NCBI GenBank assembly: GCA_963970005.1 | Contig: CAXAMN010029072.1 | Coordinates: forward strand, 443,887 to 507,886 | DNA: 64,000 nt | Direction: 5' to 3' | From: Durusdinium trenchii | Lineage: Eukaryota > Sar > Dinophyceae > Suessiales > Symbiodiniaceae | Shown here: positions 53,339 to 64,000 of the stretch, in pieces | How positions within the stretch are numbered: the stretch's first letter is position 1 | How the letters are laid out: each line of letters opens with the position of its first letter | The notes under the pieces: model-generated | The model's database searches: none | The model's input: the letters and a program-made list of their open reading frames with translations, nothing else | Told to the model about the DNA's origin: nothing | Translations under genes and position numbers: made by a program

Positions 53339-56300
53339 TGCGGTGTCTTCTTTTTTGCAGTTCGGCGCCGAGGCATGGTGAATTCATTTAGAAACTTCGT
53401 GGAGAGTGGAGGACAATGAAACATCTCTCGACTGCAGACCTCTGTTAGACCTCTGCACAGGCCAACCAGAAATGACCCAAGTCGAAGGGTTTACAAAGGC
53501 AAGGAGACCTGGCGCCCTGGTGTCACCTTCTTCAAGCATCACTGGTTATGTCCTGTCTTTAGAAAGTCTGCTAGAGCACTTCTGTACCTAAAGAATCGGG
53601 AAGTGTAGGCTCTGGACTCATGGATCTCTGAAAGCAAAAAATAATCCACTTCTGATGAGGTTACGAGGTTCAATCAGTAGCTGAGGCTCCTCCTCTACAG
53701 GGTGTTCTCTCCCAGGCTCTTCCCCCGGCTAGTCTTCTCCTCCTCACGCCATTCTTTCTTTGGCCGCTCAGGGCAATGGCCTCAGACACAGCATTCGGTG
53801 TTTTCCAAGCACAAAGCCTGGAGAGAGGCTAGTTGAGCCTTTTCAACATGTTGAAGCACACATGTCTCTGGACATGACGACATCCTGAGACCTGTTGAGA
53901 CCGGATTTTGGAGAGCGACGGTTCATGTCGTCTCCAGGTTTTGAGTCTGTGCTGTATCCAAATCTTCATGACCTGGTGGGCATCAACCGTCGCAACCATC
54001 ATCCAGCTTTGGACGTGCCATGAATGGAACTTTTGGCTATGTTGGGCACGACTGGACAACAAAACGAATGCTTCAAGCGCTTTCAAAAGGACAGCATGCA
54101 AGTGCAGTTGGACAGGTCTAATGTGTGATCATTGCAAAACATGGTTCAGAGCTGTGCAAATAGAATGGAACTGTCTCAATGAAGCTGAATTGGGTCTGCA
54201 GTGAAATCCTACGTCCTATGTCAACAAAGAAAGGCATAGACCCCGAAAACAGTGGGCTTGCCACGATGTCCTCACATCCAAGTGGCTTTCCACGTAGCTC
54301 CATACGGCCCAAATCAACTTTACAAGCGAATCGGACCCCAACACCATCCAAAACCCCAGATCGAAGCGCATCGGTGTAACGCATGTCAGATCCAAACGTG
54401 CCTCTACCCGCAGGCGGTGCGGCACAGGATTTCCAAGTCCCTGGCGTGGTCTGTTAGGCTTGCCTGCCAGGGTGCAAAGATGGAACAACCGCACACCCAA
54501 AGCGCCTGTATCCTCCTAAAATCAAGCTTCAAGTACCGCGATCGCTGATCCACCGTGATGGGTGGGTCCCCTTGTTGAGGTACTCAACACCTTTGGAGCT
54601 TTCAAATCGTTTGAGTGCCCCAACAAGGCATTGAAGAGCGATGCAAGCGACTGCCTGTTGCCAGCTCATCATCCGAGAAGTTCGGCGCAGGAATCTCCAG
54701 CCATAGCTCTTGCTGCTCTGCCTGGCCCGCAGGATCAGCTTTCAGGCCCGTAGGACCGTAGGATTGGCCTAGTCTGGGGAGAAGAGGTTTCACCTGTGGC
54801 TATCTGTCGTTGTTCCATGTGTTTCTTGTGGTATAATGCTTTTGGCAAGGCTCCACTATGTTGCTTGAATATGAACCTCATGTCGACATCGCCGGCACCC
54901 AACTTCCAAAACAGTCCCTCTCTACAACAAGAAGTCAGAAGTGTCAACTGTGTCTAGCAATATCTAGGAATCAAACAAGTGGCTCTGAGCTGTGCATTTC
55001 CACAGGGTTCACACAAAGCTTCTTTTTGTACACCTCCAGAAGTGTGTAGTTTTTGTTGATGTGACTTCCACATATTTCCACCGTTCACCACAGCCACTCT
55101 CACCAAGCTTCTCTCAAAACGCCGAGGTTCCCGGCCGTGTCGAGGCTCGGTACTCGGGCACCGACTCCTATCGGGCAACGTTGGGAGGTCAATGTGACGT
55201 GCCAAAGTGTGACCAAAAGAACGTGACTTCACCATTGAGGAACAAGGGCATTACTACTAGCAAGAAGCTACTAGGGGCTCCTGGCCTTACTACTAACATC
55301 TACTAACACTATAGCATTCATAAGCATTCTGCACATGCAAACCCGGTGGAACGGGTTCCACCCACGGCCTGGGTCGCTCGGCGGGCCGCCGCCACGGAGC
55401 TGTTCCTTGGTCCGTCAGCAAAACACGGAAGCGTGGTCGATCCAATCCCTGGTTAGGGAGAAAAAGCGGTGTCAAAGAGGTTGTGTAAGAGGTATCGCTA
55501 AAGAAGGGCCGGCTATTGTTCAGATGCTTTTGGGGGATCATGGGCCAGCTGAAACGAAATCAACTCATGTGAAACCTGATTCGATGCCACCGGGACCGAA
55601 CCATGAATTCACTGGCTGAGAGCCATGAGAGCCATATGCTCAGCTGACGGTTCAGAGATGTATGCCGGTATGGGACCTTCAAACCGCAAACAAGGTGACT
55701 CATCATCAGACACATGGTGCAATTCTTGCGAAGACTTGGGGATCTTCGGATCTTCCAATCGCGGAACTCGGAGGAAGAGTTTTCACTCGTTTTTCTCCGA
55801 TGTTTCACTCCAGTCACTGGAAGCTGTTTCAGCTCGTCCGCTTTTTTAGCGCTCGCAGCTCGGAAGCGAGCGAGTCCGGGACTCCAACCGCGCCGGGACT
55901 CGGCCGTGCCGCCAAGGCACTTCAGCTTCGCTCTTGGCCCTCCGCAGCAGACGCGCCGCCTGGGACCGGAACCGGAGCCGGGAAAACAACGGAGCCTGGC
56001 GGCCTGGGCGGACAGGTCTTTGAGAGCCCCCCCCTTTGGAATCGCAGGGTTGTGGCTTCAAAGTGAGGAAAGAACAGAATTTCTCATGCTCGTGATGATC
56101 GAGAACTGGTCCGAGACGTGTTCGTGATGGTCCAGTGAGTACTCGTACGTCGTACTTGGTCCCCATGTTTGAAGTTCGTCCAAGATGTCCAAGGGTCTAG
56201 CACGAAACCCGGTGAGGACCTACCAAGGGTCAAGCTGCGAACTTGCTTCAAGAACTGATCGCAGGCTGGAGGGCGTAGTAGGTGAGGCGGCTCGGAGTCA

Positions 56301-57382
56301 GGTCCGCGGACTCCGAGGAAACGTGTGGGATGAGCGTGCGTCCGCGTGTTCAAACGAAACAACCAAGCTGGGGCATCGATCGATCTCACCATGTGGCGAC
56401 CAGATCTACGTCACAGGTTACATTGATCCCTTCTTTCTGAAGAAGCGGATGTTACATTAATTAGAATTGCTAGAGAAGGCCACACATTTTTGATGGCCCA
56501 AAGATCTCCCATGATTTCTCTTTGACCAAGCCAAAGGAGAAATGATTCATGCTGGGGGCCCTAAGCACGGCTTTGGGCCACATGAGAGAGCTACATCCAA
56601 GACCTCACATATTGGGCAATGGTGAAATCCGCACCAATTTTGCAGATATCCTTCCTCCCCCACACCAACTCGACAAAGGTCCGACAATCATGAACCATTG
56701 GACCATATTGGACCTCCCCATACATGGTCTTTGTATGTCTTTGTACATCTTTGGTACGCCCATCTCGGCTTCGTCCGGTCTCAACTTCCAGCAACGCTCG
56801 CCGCCTCTTTCGGCTCCAAAGAGAACATCTGCCGAGGGGTGCGGAAGGGCTCCGCCTTTCTCGCTTGATCAACAGGCCACGTGCACCACACGCCGCATGA
56901 CATGCGACTCTCTGGCACTGACAAAATCTACCGAACATCCTCAAACGAAAAGAAAGGCGGGATCTTTATTGACAAAAAAAAATGGCATCCGTTTGGTGCA
57001 AATTTGTCTCTGCTTGTTTTTCACGTCTTCAGAGTGGGAAAAAAGAAACTATATAATGACGATGAAAGAAATGTCTGACCACCCAAAAGAAAGAACAGAA
57101 GCAGCATGACCCCGCTGTAATGTGGTTCTGGTGATGGGATTTCTTCGCACCAATCTGACTATGTATATTATATATATACACATATAATGTACAAAAAAAA
57201 CAAGTCCATATAATTATATGATTTCATGGGAAGTTCCATGAAGGCAGTGTGGCTTCTACTCTTGAGAAGTGTCTAGAAGAGCAAGCTGCAGGTTGAGCCC
57301 GAAGGAGCTCAACATGATCTAACCCTAGATCAAGCAAGTGTTTTGGAAGCATTGTGTACATTGTTAGTTTTGGTGGATCCTG
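53339..57382. other. Unique sequence with no assignable gene
   Basis: Holds the dispersed repeat at 55241-55303, a GC-rich block at 55850-56030 open in several frames by composition, and an AT-rich run at 57163-57188. No domain is recognised. Confidence 0.4.
55241..55303 (+). repeat. Dispersed LLGAPG repeat
   Basis: Includes AACAAGGGCATTACTACTAG and AAGCTACTAGGGGCTCCTGG, the same units as at 23712. Confidence 0.85.
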
Positions 57383-57634
57383 TTGAATCAACGGAGCGGA
57401 GCTGTGGATGCCACATCAGGACGGTCAACGGAAAAAACGGACAAAAAACGCCTTACCGTGCCGCTTCGTTTGGCCCAATCCCTCTGCCCCACCGCTTCGG
57501 CCTGTACGCCCAAGGCCAAAGAAGCCAACCGCGGCACAAAGACTCGCTCCTGGGCAGCGACGCAAAGCATGGCTCAGGTCGGGTCGAGCCCCGACCTGGG
57601 CACCTCGGAGACAAGGGCCTCAAGCGCACAGTGA
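57383..57634 (+). CDS. Hypothetical coding patch
   Basis: Plus-strand frame of 83 codons with RSTEKTDKKRLTVPLRLAQS and TKTRSWAATQSMAQVGSSPD. Ser/Thr/Ala-rich, with no motif. Other plus frames over the same stretch are also open, so this is weak. Confidence 0.18.
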   Translation: MNQRSGAVDATSGRSTEKTDKKRLTVPLRLAQSLCPTASACTPKAKEANRGTKTRSWAATQSMAQVGSSPDLGTSETRASSAQ

Positions 57635-59938
57635 GAAACTCCATGGCCGCAAAGGGCCCAACTTGAATTGTTGTCTATGTTCATTGCCTGGGCAGCGACC
57701 CCTCTTGATTTGAAGTGTTCTAGGGAAGGGATCGTGGTTTAAAACCAAAGATGAACAGAACACTTGGGGTTCGTTCAATGACCCATCTTTACGATCACAC
57801 CCATGCACGGTTTCCCTGGCTCCCCTGGCGAGATCGAGAGAGGAAACCCCCAAGACTCCACTCAATCCTCCACAGGATACCTCAAAAATCAATGTTCAGT
57901 ACCTTGCCCCTGCAAAGGGGCCATCAGCAAGCCATTCTGACTAAAGCGTTGATCTTTTCAGGATCTCACTCTAAGAGTTAGCTAATTCCTTAAGCACCTG
58001 CTGTCTTTTTTCTCTTGAAGCTCCTATGACCCGATACGAGCTGAAATCTGCACCATGCCCCGGCGTGACGCATCAAAGCCCGCTCGGATGCCCGGGCGCA
58101 AAGCATCGCCCTTTTTCTTCCGTAGCAAACTTTGGCCACCGACCGACCCGTGAAAGCCCGGGCTTTTCGGAGGCAGATGTCGTTGGAGCCGCCGCATTGC
58201 CGACATCGGACACATCGGGTGGCGTACGTTCAACGTGCTCAGAGGAAGGTACCTGCATTGATTGGATGAAAAAAGAATAAGAAGAGATGATGGATGTGAC
58301 ACGCCAACTTTCAGGGAACTAAATGGTTTCAGCGCATGAACATCTTGTGTCTGTTTGCTGGAGCTCTTTCACCATCAAAGGATCGCCCCCGCCACCTTTT
58401 TTTTGGGCTGTACGCCTACGAGTGACTCCAGAGATTGCCCCTCAAGGGCCCCACAGCCGAGTCCCGAGGTCTCCAGTAAGGGAGCCCGGACCAGACTTGC
58501 AACTTCACCGCTGGAGCAGTGCCGAGGCGCCGTAGGAGGTGGTTCGTTGTTGCGAAGGTGAGCAAGCAACTCAGTGACTGCTTGAATCTTGGACAACATG
58601 CCAATCACTTTGGGTACCGTAGTAAATCACCACCTGTCTCCAGCACTGCTCCCTTGGGAAAGTGCATCCCGCCTTCAGAAGAAAGACTCACTATTTTGTT
58701 GTGGACATAGGTCACAAAGATCATGTGCGTTTGCTTGTCCCCAAAACACCATGAGTTTTCCCCAAGCAGTACTTCTGCCAACCATTCCTTTCTGCGAGAG
58801 CTCTGGCAGCTGTGGGCTTGTAGCACCGAGGACGGCGCGTTTTCTAAATGTGAAGGTAGCACCAGCACAGTGGCGACGCGAGGTGTACGCGGTCGCAAGA
58901 GGCCAGGTGGACTGTTGAATTTCGGATGTCAAGGCATTGGCAAAAGTGTCTTGTTCCAACTCCAACCAAAAATATAAATAGAACTCTGACCTCATGTCCC
59001 GCGCAGTGGCAAAAACACGGTCGTCGCGCCCCACGGTTCCTGTGCCAGCGCGCGTGTCTCGCGCGACACCACGCGCGCTGGCACGAATGTGCTGGGCTCT
59101 TCGGAAGCTCCAAAAGTCAGGAGGTGACCGGATCCAAAGGCTGCCAAGTGGATTCTGTTACCAACTGGTCCAGTTAAAGTGACTAGAGATGAGGTCAGTA
59201 ATTAGGTGAAGAAGGCCTGCAGAACTTGCAGCGGCAACGAAGATCCACTCGGACAGTGTAATTCTTCCTGTAAACGAAGCTCAAGGCCTCAGATATTTCT
59301 TCTGGTGACTTAGTGTTGGTGGGGGTTCAGTGTCTATCACTAGGTCTCCATGTCCTTCCTGCCGGGTCCTGTCCTTCCTCCGGACACAGCGCCGCAACAC
59401 CTGGGATCACCTGAGCCTACCCATTGGGAAGGCTGCTGACAGCAACCTCATCGCTTGTAGATGTATGCCTTCATCCAATCCTCCAGATAGCCCGAACGTG
59501 CATAGACGTGGGATGAGAGGAGTGCAGAGGATGGCTGTGTCACCTTGATGTGTTGGCTGCTCGCTGGTGTCAGTTGTGGACCATGCTAATCAATCCCCAA
59601 AAGAAATGGACCAGTGACCAGGAGTTCTCGCTGGATTCGAAGGGATCAGATTGTTGCAGGACGCTCCATGAACTGTCTCCTAGAAGTAGGCGGGTCCCTC
59701 CACACAAAGATGTCTTGGGATGTGATATTGATGTGTATCTCTCAACCCGGAAGAGTGGAGAGACAAAGGAAACCCCCTCCCACCAGGATCTTCTTGAAAT
59801 CTCGAATCCCATATATATATATATATACCGTCCAAACACAAACCAGACATCAATCACGCATCTTCCAAACCTCAGAAAAATCGACCTTTAAATTAAAAGA
59901 ATAAACAGTAAACATGAAAAAAAAGAGAACAGAAACGG
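57635..59938. other. Unique sequence with no assignable gene
   Basis: A perfect GC-rich hairpin is at 59042-59084 (listed separately). An AT run lies at 59810-59828. No domain is recognised. Confidence 0.4.
59042..59084. repeat. Perfect 15-bp inverted repeat, 13-nt loop
   Basis: Arms 59042-59056 (GTGCCAGCGCGCGTG) and 59070-59084 are exact reverse complements, separated by TCTCGCGCGACAC. Strongly stable if transcribed. Confidence 0.9.
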
Positions 59939-60064
59939 CTAAACCCGACTGATCCCCCACACGATCCGGACACCCCAAACCCCCCCCCAAACCCGATCCT
60001 CACCGACCCGGCCGAGCCGGTCCTCCTCTTCCTCCTCGCCCCATGGGTCGATCGCCGCATCCTG
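59939..60064 (-). CDS. Candidate terminal exon
   Basis: Minus-strand frame reading QDAAIDPWGEEEEEDRLGRV and GEDRVWGGVWGVRIVWGISRV before a TAG at 59939-59941. The acidic run followed by a Gly/Val/Trp pattern is protein-like, but another minus frame across the same bases is also open. Unassigned. Confidence 0.2.
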   Translation of the reverse strand, partial: QDAAIDPWGEEEEEDRLGRVGEDRVWGGVWGVRIVWGISRV

Positions 60065-61011
60065 CCCCCGTCCTCCTGGAAGCGACAAACACACTCATCC
60101 GGTGTGAAGTTCTGCGCCGATCTTCGACGGAACTTCCAGAAGATCGGCTTGGGCGTGGATCGGCGGGTGTGTTGAAGTAAAGAGAGCCAAATCAAGCAGT
60201 TCTTGGATCTTGGAGATGACCATATTGACCTTCCTCTGTGGTGGTGGGTGCTCCGAGGTTCCATACTCACCAGGTGCTGTACCACAAATCCCCCCCCCTG
60301 TCTTGACGCATGAAGAGAAAATGCACGGTGGTCGGCGCGTTGATCTCAAGTGCAGTGAAGTGACCATACATGCTCAATACCAAGCTCCCTACCAGCTGAA
60401 TCTTCCTTCTTCAAGTATCTATCATGATAGGCAGGTTAGCTTGATGGGTAGGAATTGATAGGATAAGCTCCCAACAAGTCGGCACTCGTGGCGGGACATG
60501 TCCTGTGTGTCATGGGACTTACTTTTGAGGCAAAGGACAAGTGGGTCTGTATCAAAATAAGGAGCCCAGCCCGGGATCTTTGGATAGGTGGTATGATTCG
60601 GTTGTATGATCCCTTGTTTACTGAAGAGTAGTGACTTAGTAACCTCAAAGAAATACGTACCCAAGTCATTTCAAGGTGATTTCCCTGTTCTGGGATGGGA
60701 AATCTGGAGGTTGATCCTATCACAAGACGGCACCAGCCCACAACACGCGCTCCCACACATGTTCGGCCTGCTGGTTGATTCTGTGCCTTCCACATCAGAT
60801 TGTCAATGTAGTCCTTAGCACCTCAGTGTCAGTCAGAGATGGGAGATCCGAATTGGTCAGTCCAAGGAACGCTTGCCTTCCCCAAGCCCACACCTTCCCC
60901 ATTCAAGCAGTCAAGAAAGCCACCTTCCAATGCCAGCTGTTGTGCTCCCAAGTAGATCTACCAGTTGCATCCAGTTGCATAAGCGCGCTTCAGTAAGCAC
61001 GACCCCCTCAC
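60065..61011. other. Unique sequence with no assignable gene
   Basis: No recognisable feature. Confidence 0.4.
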
Positions 61012-61180
61012 CTCACCCAGGTGTCCTCCGTTTCGTTACTGGGTTCCCCGAACGTGAGACGTCTCCCACGCCGCCCACAATCACCACGTTCTGGCACTCC
61101 GAGTGCGGTCGTGGGATGTTCACCTTCACCTGGCCGAGCGAGAACCCGACGGTCACGAATCCGTCTTTACCTCAGTCAGG
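61012..61180 (+). CDS. Candidate exon with strong codon bias
   Basis: Plus-strand frame after a possible CACCCAG acceptor: GVLRFVTGFPERETSPTPPT, TTFWHSECGRGMFTFTWPSE. Nearly every codon in the middle ends in C or G, unlike the surrounding sequence, and the opposite strand is interrupted by stops. I recognise no family. Confidence 0.3.
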
Positions 61181-61201
61181 TCTTGAAAGAGGGTATTCTT
61201 A

Positions 61202-61273
61202 CTTGTTACTACTAGCTTCTTGTTACTACTAGTAAGGCACCTGTTACTACTAGCGTGGCACTTGTTACTACTC
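61202..61273 (+). repeat. Dispersed TTACTACTAG repeat cluster
   Basis: Five CTTGTTACTACTAG-like units, related to the clusters at 41474 and 27903. Confidence 0.75.
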
Positions 61274-62728
61274 TGCGGACGTCTAAAGGAACGAGTCTTT
61301 TGGAACTGCGGAGGGCTCGAGCTACGGTCGTACGGCCAGTCGGGTGGCTGGCTGCACGTTCAGCGCCTTCGCGGGAAGCTTCGCTTCGCTTCGCGACCTC
61401 CCACGATCGGCACCTTGTAGTTGTTCTGGATGTGGCGGAGCTCAGAGCCGGCTTTGCCGATCAAAAACCTGGTCCAACGGTCAATCCGCAGGGAAAACCA
61501 TTCTGCAAGATTCACTTCAAACCTTGCAGTGCTCCTCTATCACAGAAACATTCATCTGAAAGCACGTTGATGCTTGTGGGGTGTTCCTTTTGGCCCAAAG
61601 CTGCAAGACTCCAGCAAACAAGAACCTTCCCCCCAGCCACCATGGTCATTTCGATCACCTGTGTTTAATCCTGGAGGACCTGATCTGTTCACCCAAAAAC
61701 GACCCCATCCGATCACTCCAAGTGGCTTATAGGCCCACTCCTCCACTTCCATCTCTTCGTGCGTCTGGCGAAGCTGAGAAACATCTGCTTGCTAGATGGT
61801 TCTGGAACAGGATCATCCAGGTGCATTTCAGGAAGTTGATTCTACCAAGCTCGGAGAAGAAAGAAGAGCCAGGTTTGATGTGTGATCAATGATCTTGAAG
61901 GGAACCTCCTGCACGAGTAGCGAGTGCATCTGACCCCCAAAAAAAAACAAACCATGGGCTCTGGGCTGTCTTTTTGTTCAGGCTACTCCCAGTTGTTCCA
62001 TCGGAACGGTCGGTAATTAGAGTCCAGGTCAGTTCCTTCATGGTCCTTCTCCCCACAAGGTCAGTTCGTCTCCCGCCTGGTCGGGATGTGTGACCTCGTG
62101 GTGGCCATACTTCATGATGCTTGTGAGCACCTGACGAGCGAGAGAATCGAACAAAATACCACCGCGGAAAAAAACGATTGGAGACCATCATTCTTCCAAA
62201 GATGGCGAGATGGCCGGGAAATGTGTCTGACGAAATGACGATCACATAAACCAAGAGGATGGCAGAAAACCCAAAGCCTGAAGATAGCCAGTACAGTGAA
62301 GTTCATCAATGGCGAGGTTGGGGGCAGGCACACACCGGGCAGCATTCCGCCAACCCGCACATGTGGCGTAGATGAAAAGTGAGAAGATCGTAGAAGCGTC
62401 CTTGCTCCTAGTAGCGATGCCAGGAGCCCCTAATAGAAGATCAAGATCGTCCATAAGAGGTGGATGGCCCATGTGCCCCCTATGCTACCTTCTGAGTTCC
62501 ACGAGTGAGATCGGGTGATTGTCCTACACAACCCTGGTCTTCAGAATGAGGACAAAATGCACGGGCCTAAACCCAAATGTGAGGGCCAGGTGTTCTTCTT
62601 GGTGAAGAACCCTTGTGCATGGCATGACTGTTGGCATCCCTGAACAAGAGTTCCCTTGAACCAACAAATGAAACACAATTGACCGACTCAACCAGTCGAC
62701 CCTCCCTGCAACCCAGCGCTGGCCCTTT
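61274..62728. other. Unique sequence with no assignable gene
   Basis: Holds an inverse dispersed repeat at 62399-62434. Frames at 61274-61440 are open on plus without a motif. Confidence 0.4.
62399..62434 (-). repeat. Dispersed LLGAPG repeat, inverse
   Basis: Inverse-orientation unit CTAGTAGCGATGCCAGGAGC; on the minus strand it reads LLLGAPGIATRSKDA. Confidence 0.8.
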
Positions 62729-62929
62729 TCACCCCGCCTCCTTGGCCCTTCGCACATCATCGGCCTTTCCAGCCAAGGTGACCTTGTACTTCTTGGTGCC
62801 GGTCGCATTCTTTGGGACCTGCCACCGGTGGTCGGGTCGCAGGTTCCAAAGGGTCGAAGACCGGAGACACCGGTGGTCGTCTTCCGGATGGAAGGCAGGG
62901 GTAGATCTGAGGAGTGCCAGGAGTGCCAA
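62729..62929 (-). CDS. Candidate exon, possible KH-domain end
   Basis: Minus-strand frame reading LRPDHRWQVPKNATGTKKYK and KVTLAGKADDVRRAKEAG before a stop. A beta strand followed by (A/G)-x-x-x-D-V-x-x-A-K-x-A resembles the last strand and helix of K-homology RNA-binding domains, but the GxxG loop that defines the domain is not in this stretch. It could be one exon of a spliced gene. Confidence 0.28.
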   Translation of the reverse strand: MALLALLRSTPAFHPEDDHRCLRSSTLWNLRPDHRWQVPKNATGTKKYKVTLAGKADDVRRAKEAG

Positions 62930-63248
62930 ACTTAGGTGTTTTCATGTGTCGGAGTCTGATCATTTAGAAAAAGAAGTACTCCTGCCACATCACTGGTCAT
63001 TGTCCAGTGGAAAAGCTTGAAGGAAAACCCAAACAAACATCTCGCACATGTTATGAAAATGAATTTGGAGATGTGTGGATGATACCAAACCCAAAATGTT
63101 CATTATCAATACCTACAGTGTTAGGTCTACTGGGAAATCAGTGTATCAGTGAAGGGCTAAGCTGTAACTAACTTGGCATAGTGACCCAAACCCAATCCCC
63201 TCGAAAGGGACATAACTATAGAGGAAGAATTAAAAGAACACTTAGGAC

Positions 63249-63400
63249 TTAGGGATCAGGATCAAGGCATCCCAACCACCTTTCACCGACCTCTTCCACC
63301 AAAAACACTTCCGCCGACCTCAGACATCCGGCGGGACGGGACACCTCAGGGATGGTCACTTCGACATTCAGCTCAGTCTTGAAGGCCTCACCCCCCCCGA
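63249..63400 (-). CDS. Candidate terminal exon
   Basis: Minus-strand frame ending EAFKTELNVEVTIPEVSRPA, then AEVFLVEEVGERWLGCLDPDP and a stop at 63249-63251. The alternating hydrophobic and charged pattern is protein-like. The plus strand is open over the same stretch, so confidence is low. Confidence 0.25.
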
Positions 63401-64000
63401 CCGAAGGCCAACTCGTCCGGGAGTCCCGCGGGCCCGACGTCCTCGGTGCCCGAAACGACGGACGAAGGCGGGGGGGGGGCCAAGTGGTTTGGCCCACTGC
63501 GGTCATGAGGATGAGCCGAGAAGGCACCCCTCGGAGCATGATCCGCCTGGTTTTGAGGCCTAAAGAACCGATGCATTTCGAGTGTCGCGCACCCCCAGCC
63601 ATTCGGGTGTCGCAGCCAGCAAACGTGGTGGGGTTCAGAAAGCAACAGAGGTCAAGACCAAACAGCAAAGAAAACATGGTGGATAAAACTCCCCAGTGGA
63701 TGTTGTCGAAATATGGCCTCATTCACCGTTTTCGCCTACCGTCGTGTCTTACGAAGCCGACACCCCGCCCGCGTGTGAGCCGTGAAGAACAGTGAAAAAA
63801 AAGCCACAACCCAAATGGTTCAGATACTTCATAGCTCACTAGGTGACTAGCTGCGAGTTCTGGAGATAGATTATGATAGATTGAGATACACCTTCAAATC
63901 CTACTATGCTTTTTGCAGAAATGAAAAGACCCTTCAACAACCTCACCACCTTCGAATCCCTCTATCGCCGATGTCGGACTCACGAAGCTGGCCTTGATGG
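63401..64000. other. Unique sequence with no assignable gene
   Basis: The plus frame 63352-63795 is open but shows no motif; the rest to the right edge is AT-rich with frequent stops. Confidence 0.35.

Noticed and set aside
19500-64000. tRNA or rRNA genes
   Set aside because: I looked for T-arm motifs and rRNA core sequences by eye and found none convincing.

Overview
The window is nuclear DNA from a eukaryote, most probably a dinoflagellate of the Symbiodiniaceae. Three things suggest this. The Ty1/copia polyproteins have the layout I associate with dinoflagellates. The unique sequence is gene-poor and intermediate in GC. Two short repeat families (a 21-bp unit readable as MASNLIA or RLEAIAI, and a unit of about 40 bp readable as LLGAPGIATRSKDA) are ones I remember from predicted Symbiodiniaceae proteins. 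The lineage is an inference; no rRNA, tRNA or organelle gene is present to anchor it. A run of ten Ns at 35496-35505 marks an assembly gap.

The left 19 kb is a cluster of three retrotransposons. Positions 1-3120 hold the 5' part of a decayed non-LTR (LINE) element on the minus strand: zinc fingers, then an endonuclease/exonuclease/phosphatase domain, then the start of a reverse transcriptase that runs off the left edge. Positions about 3125-9063 hold a decayed Ty1/copia-like element on the plus strand (gag, protease, reverse transcriptase, RNase H and a C-terminal tail) with several frameshifts and no integrase visible between protease and reverse transcriptase. Positions 9768-19112 hold an apparently intact copia-type element on the minus strand. 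It has identical 97-bp terminal repeats, a shared flanking TTCACAT, a primer-binding site, a purine-rich tract, and one unbroken 2935-codon gag-pol frame. That frame adds a methyltransferase-like block before the integrase and a membrane/coiled-coil/Cys-His tail after RNase H.

The remaining 45 kb holds no gene I can name. It consists of unique sequence carrying tandem arrays (21-bp arrays at 22331 and 31511, a 54-bp array at 34894, a 22-bp array at 35107), scattered single copies of the same repeats, simple AT and CT runs, several inverted repeats, and a set of short coding-like patches that may be exons of spliced genes or old coding debris. These exon calls are weak and are marked so.

The best candidate for something unusual is the intact 9.3-kb element: very short identical terminal repeats, a methyltransferase-like domain inside the polyprotein, a reading frame that stays open through the primer-binding site, and a C-terminal extension not found in textbook copia elements.
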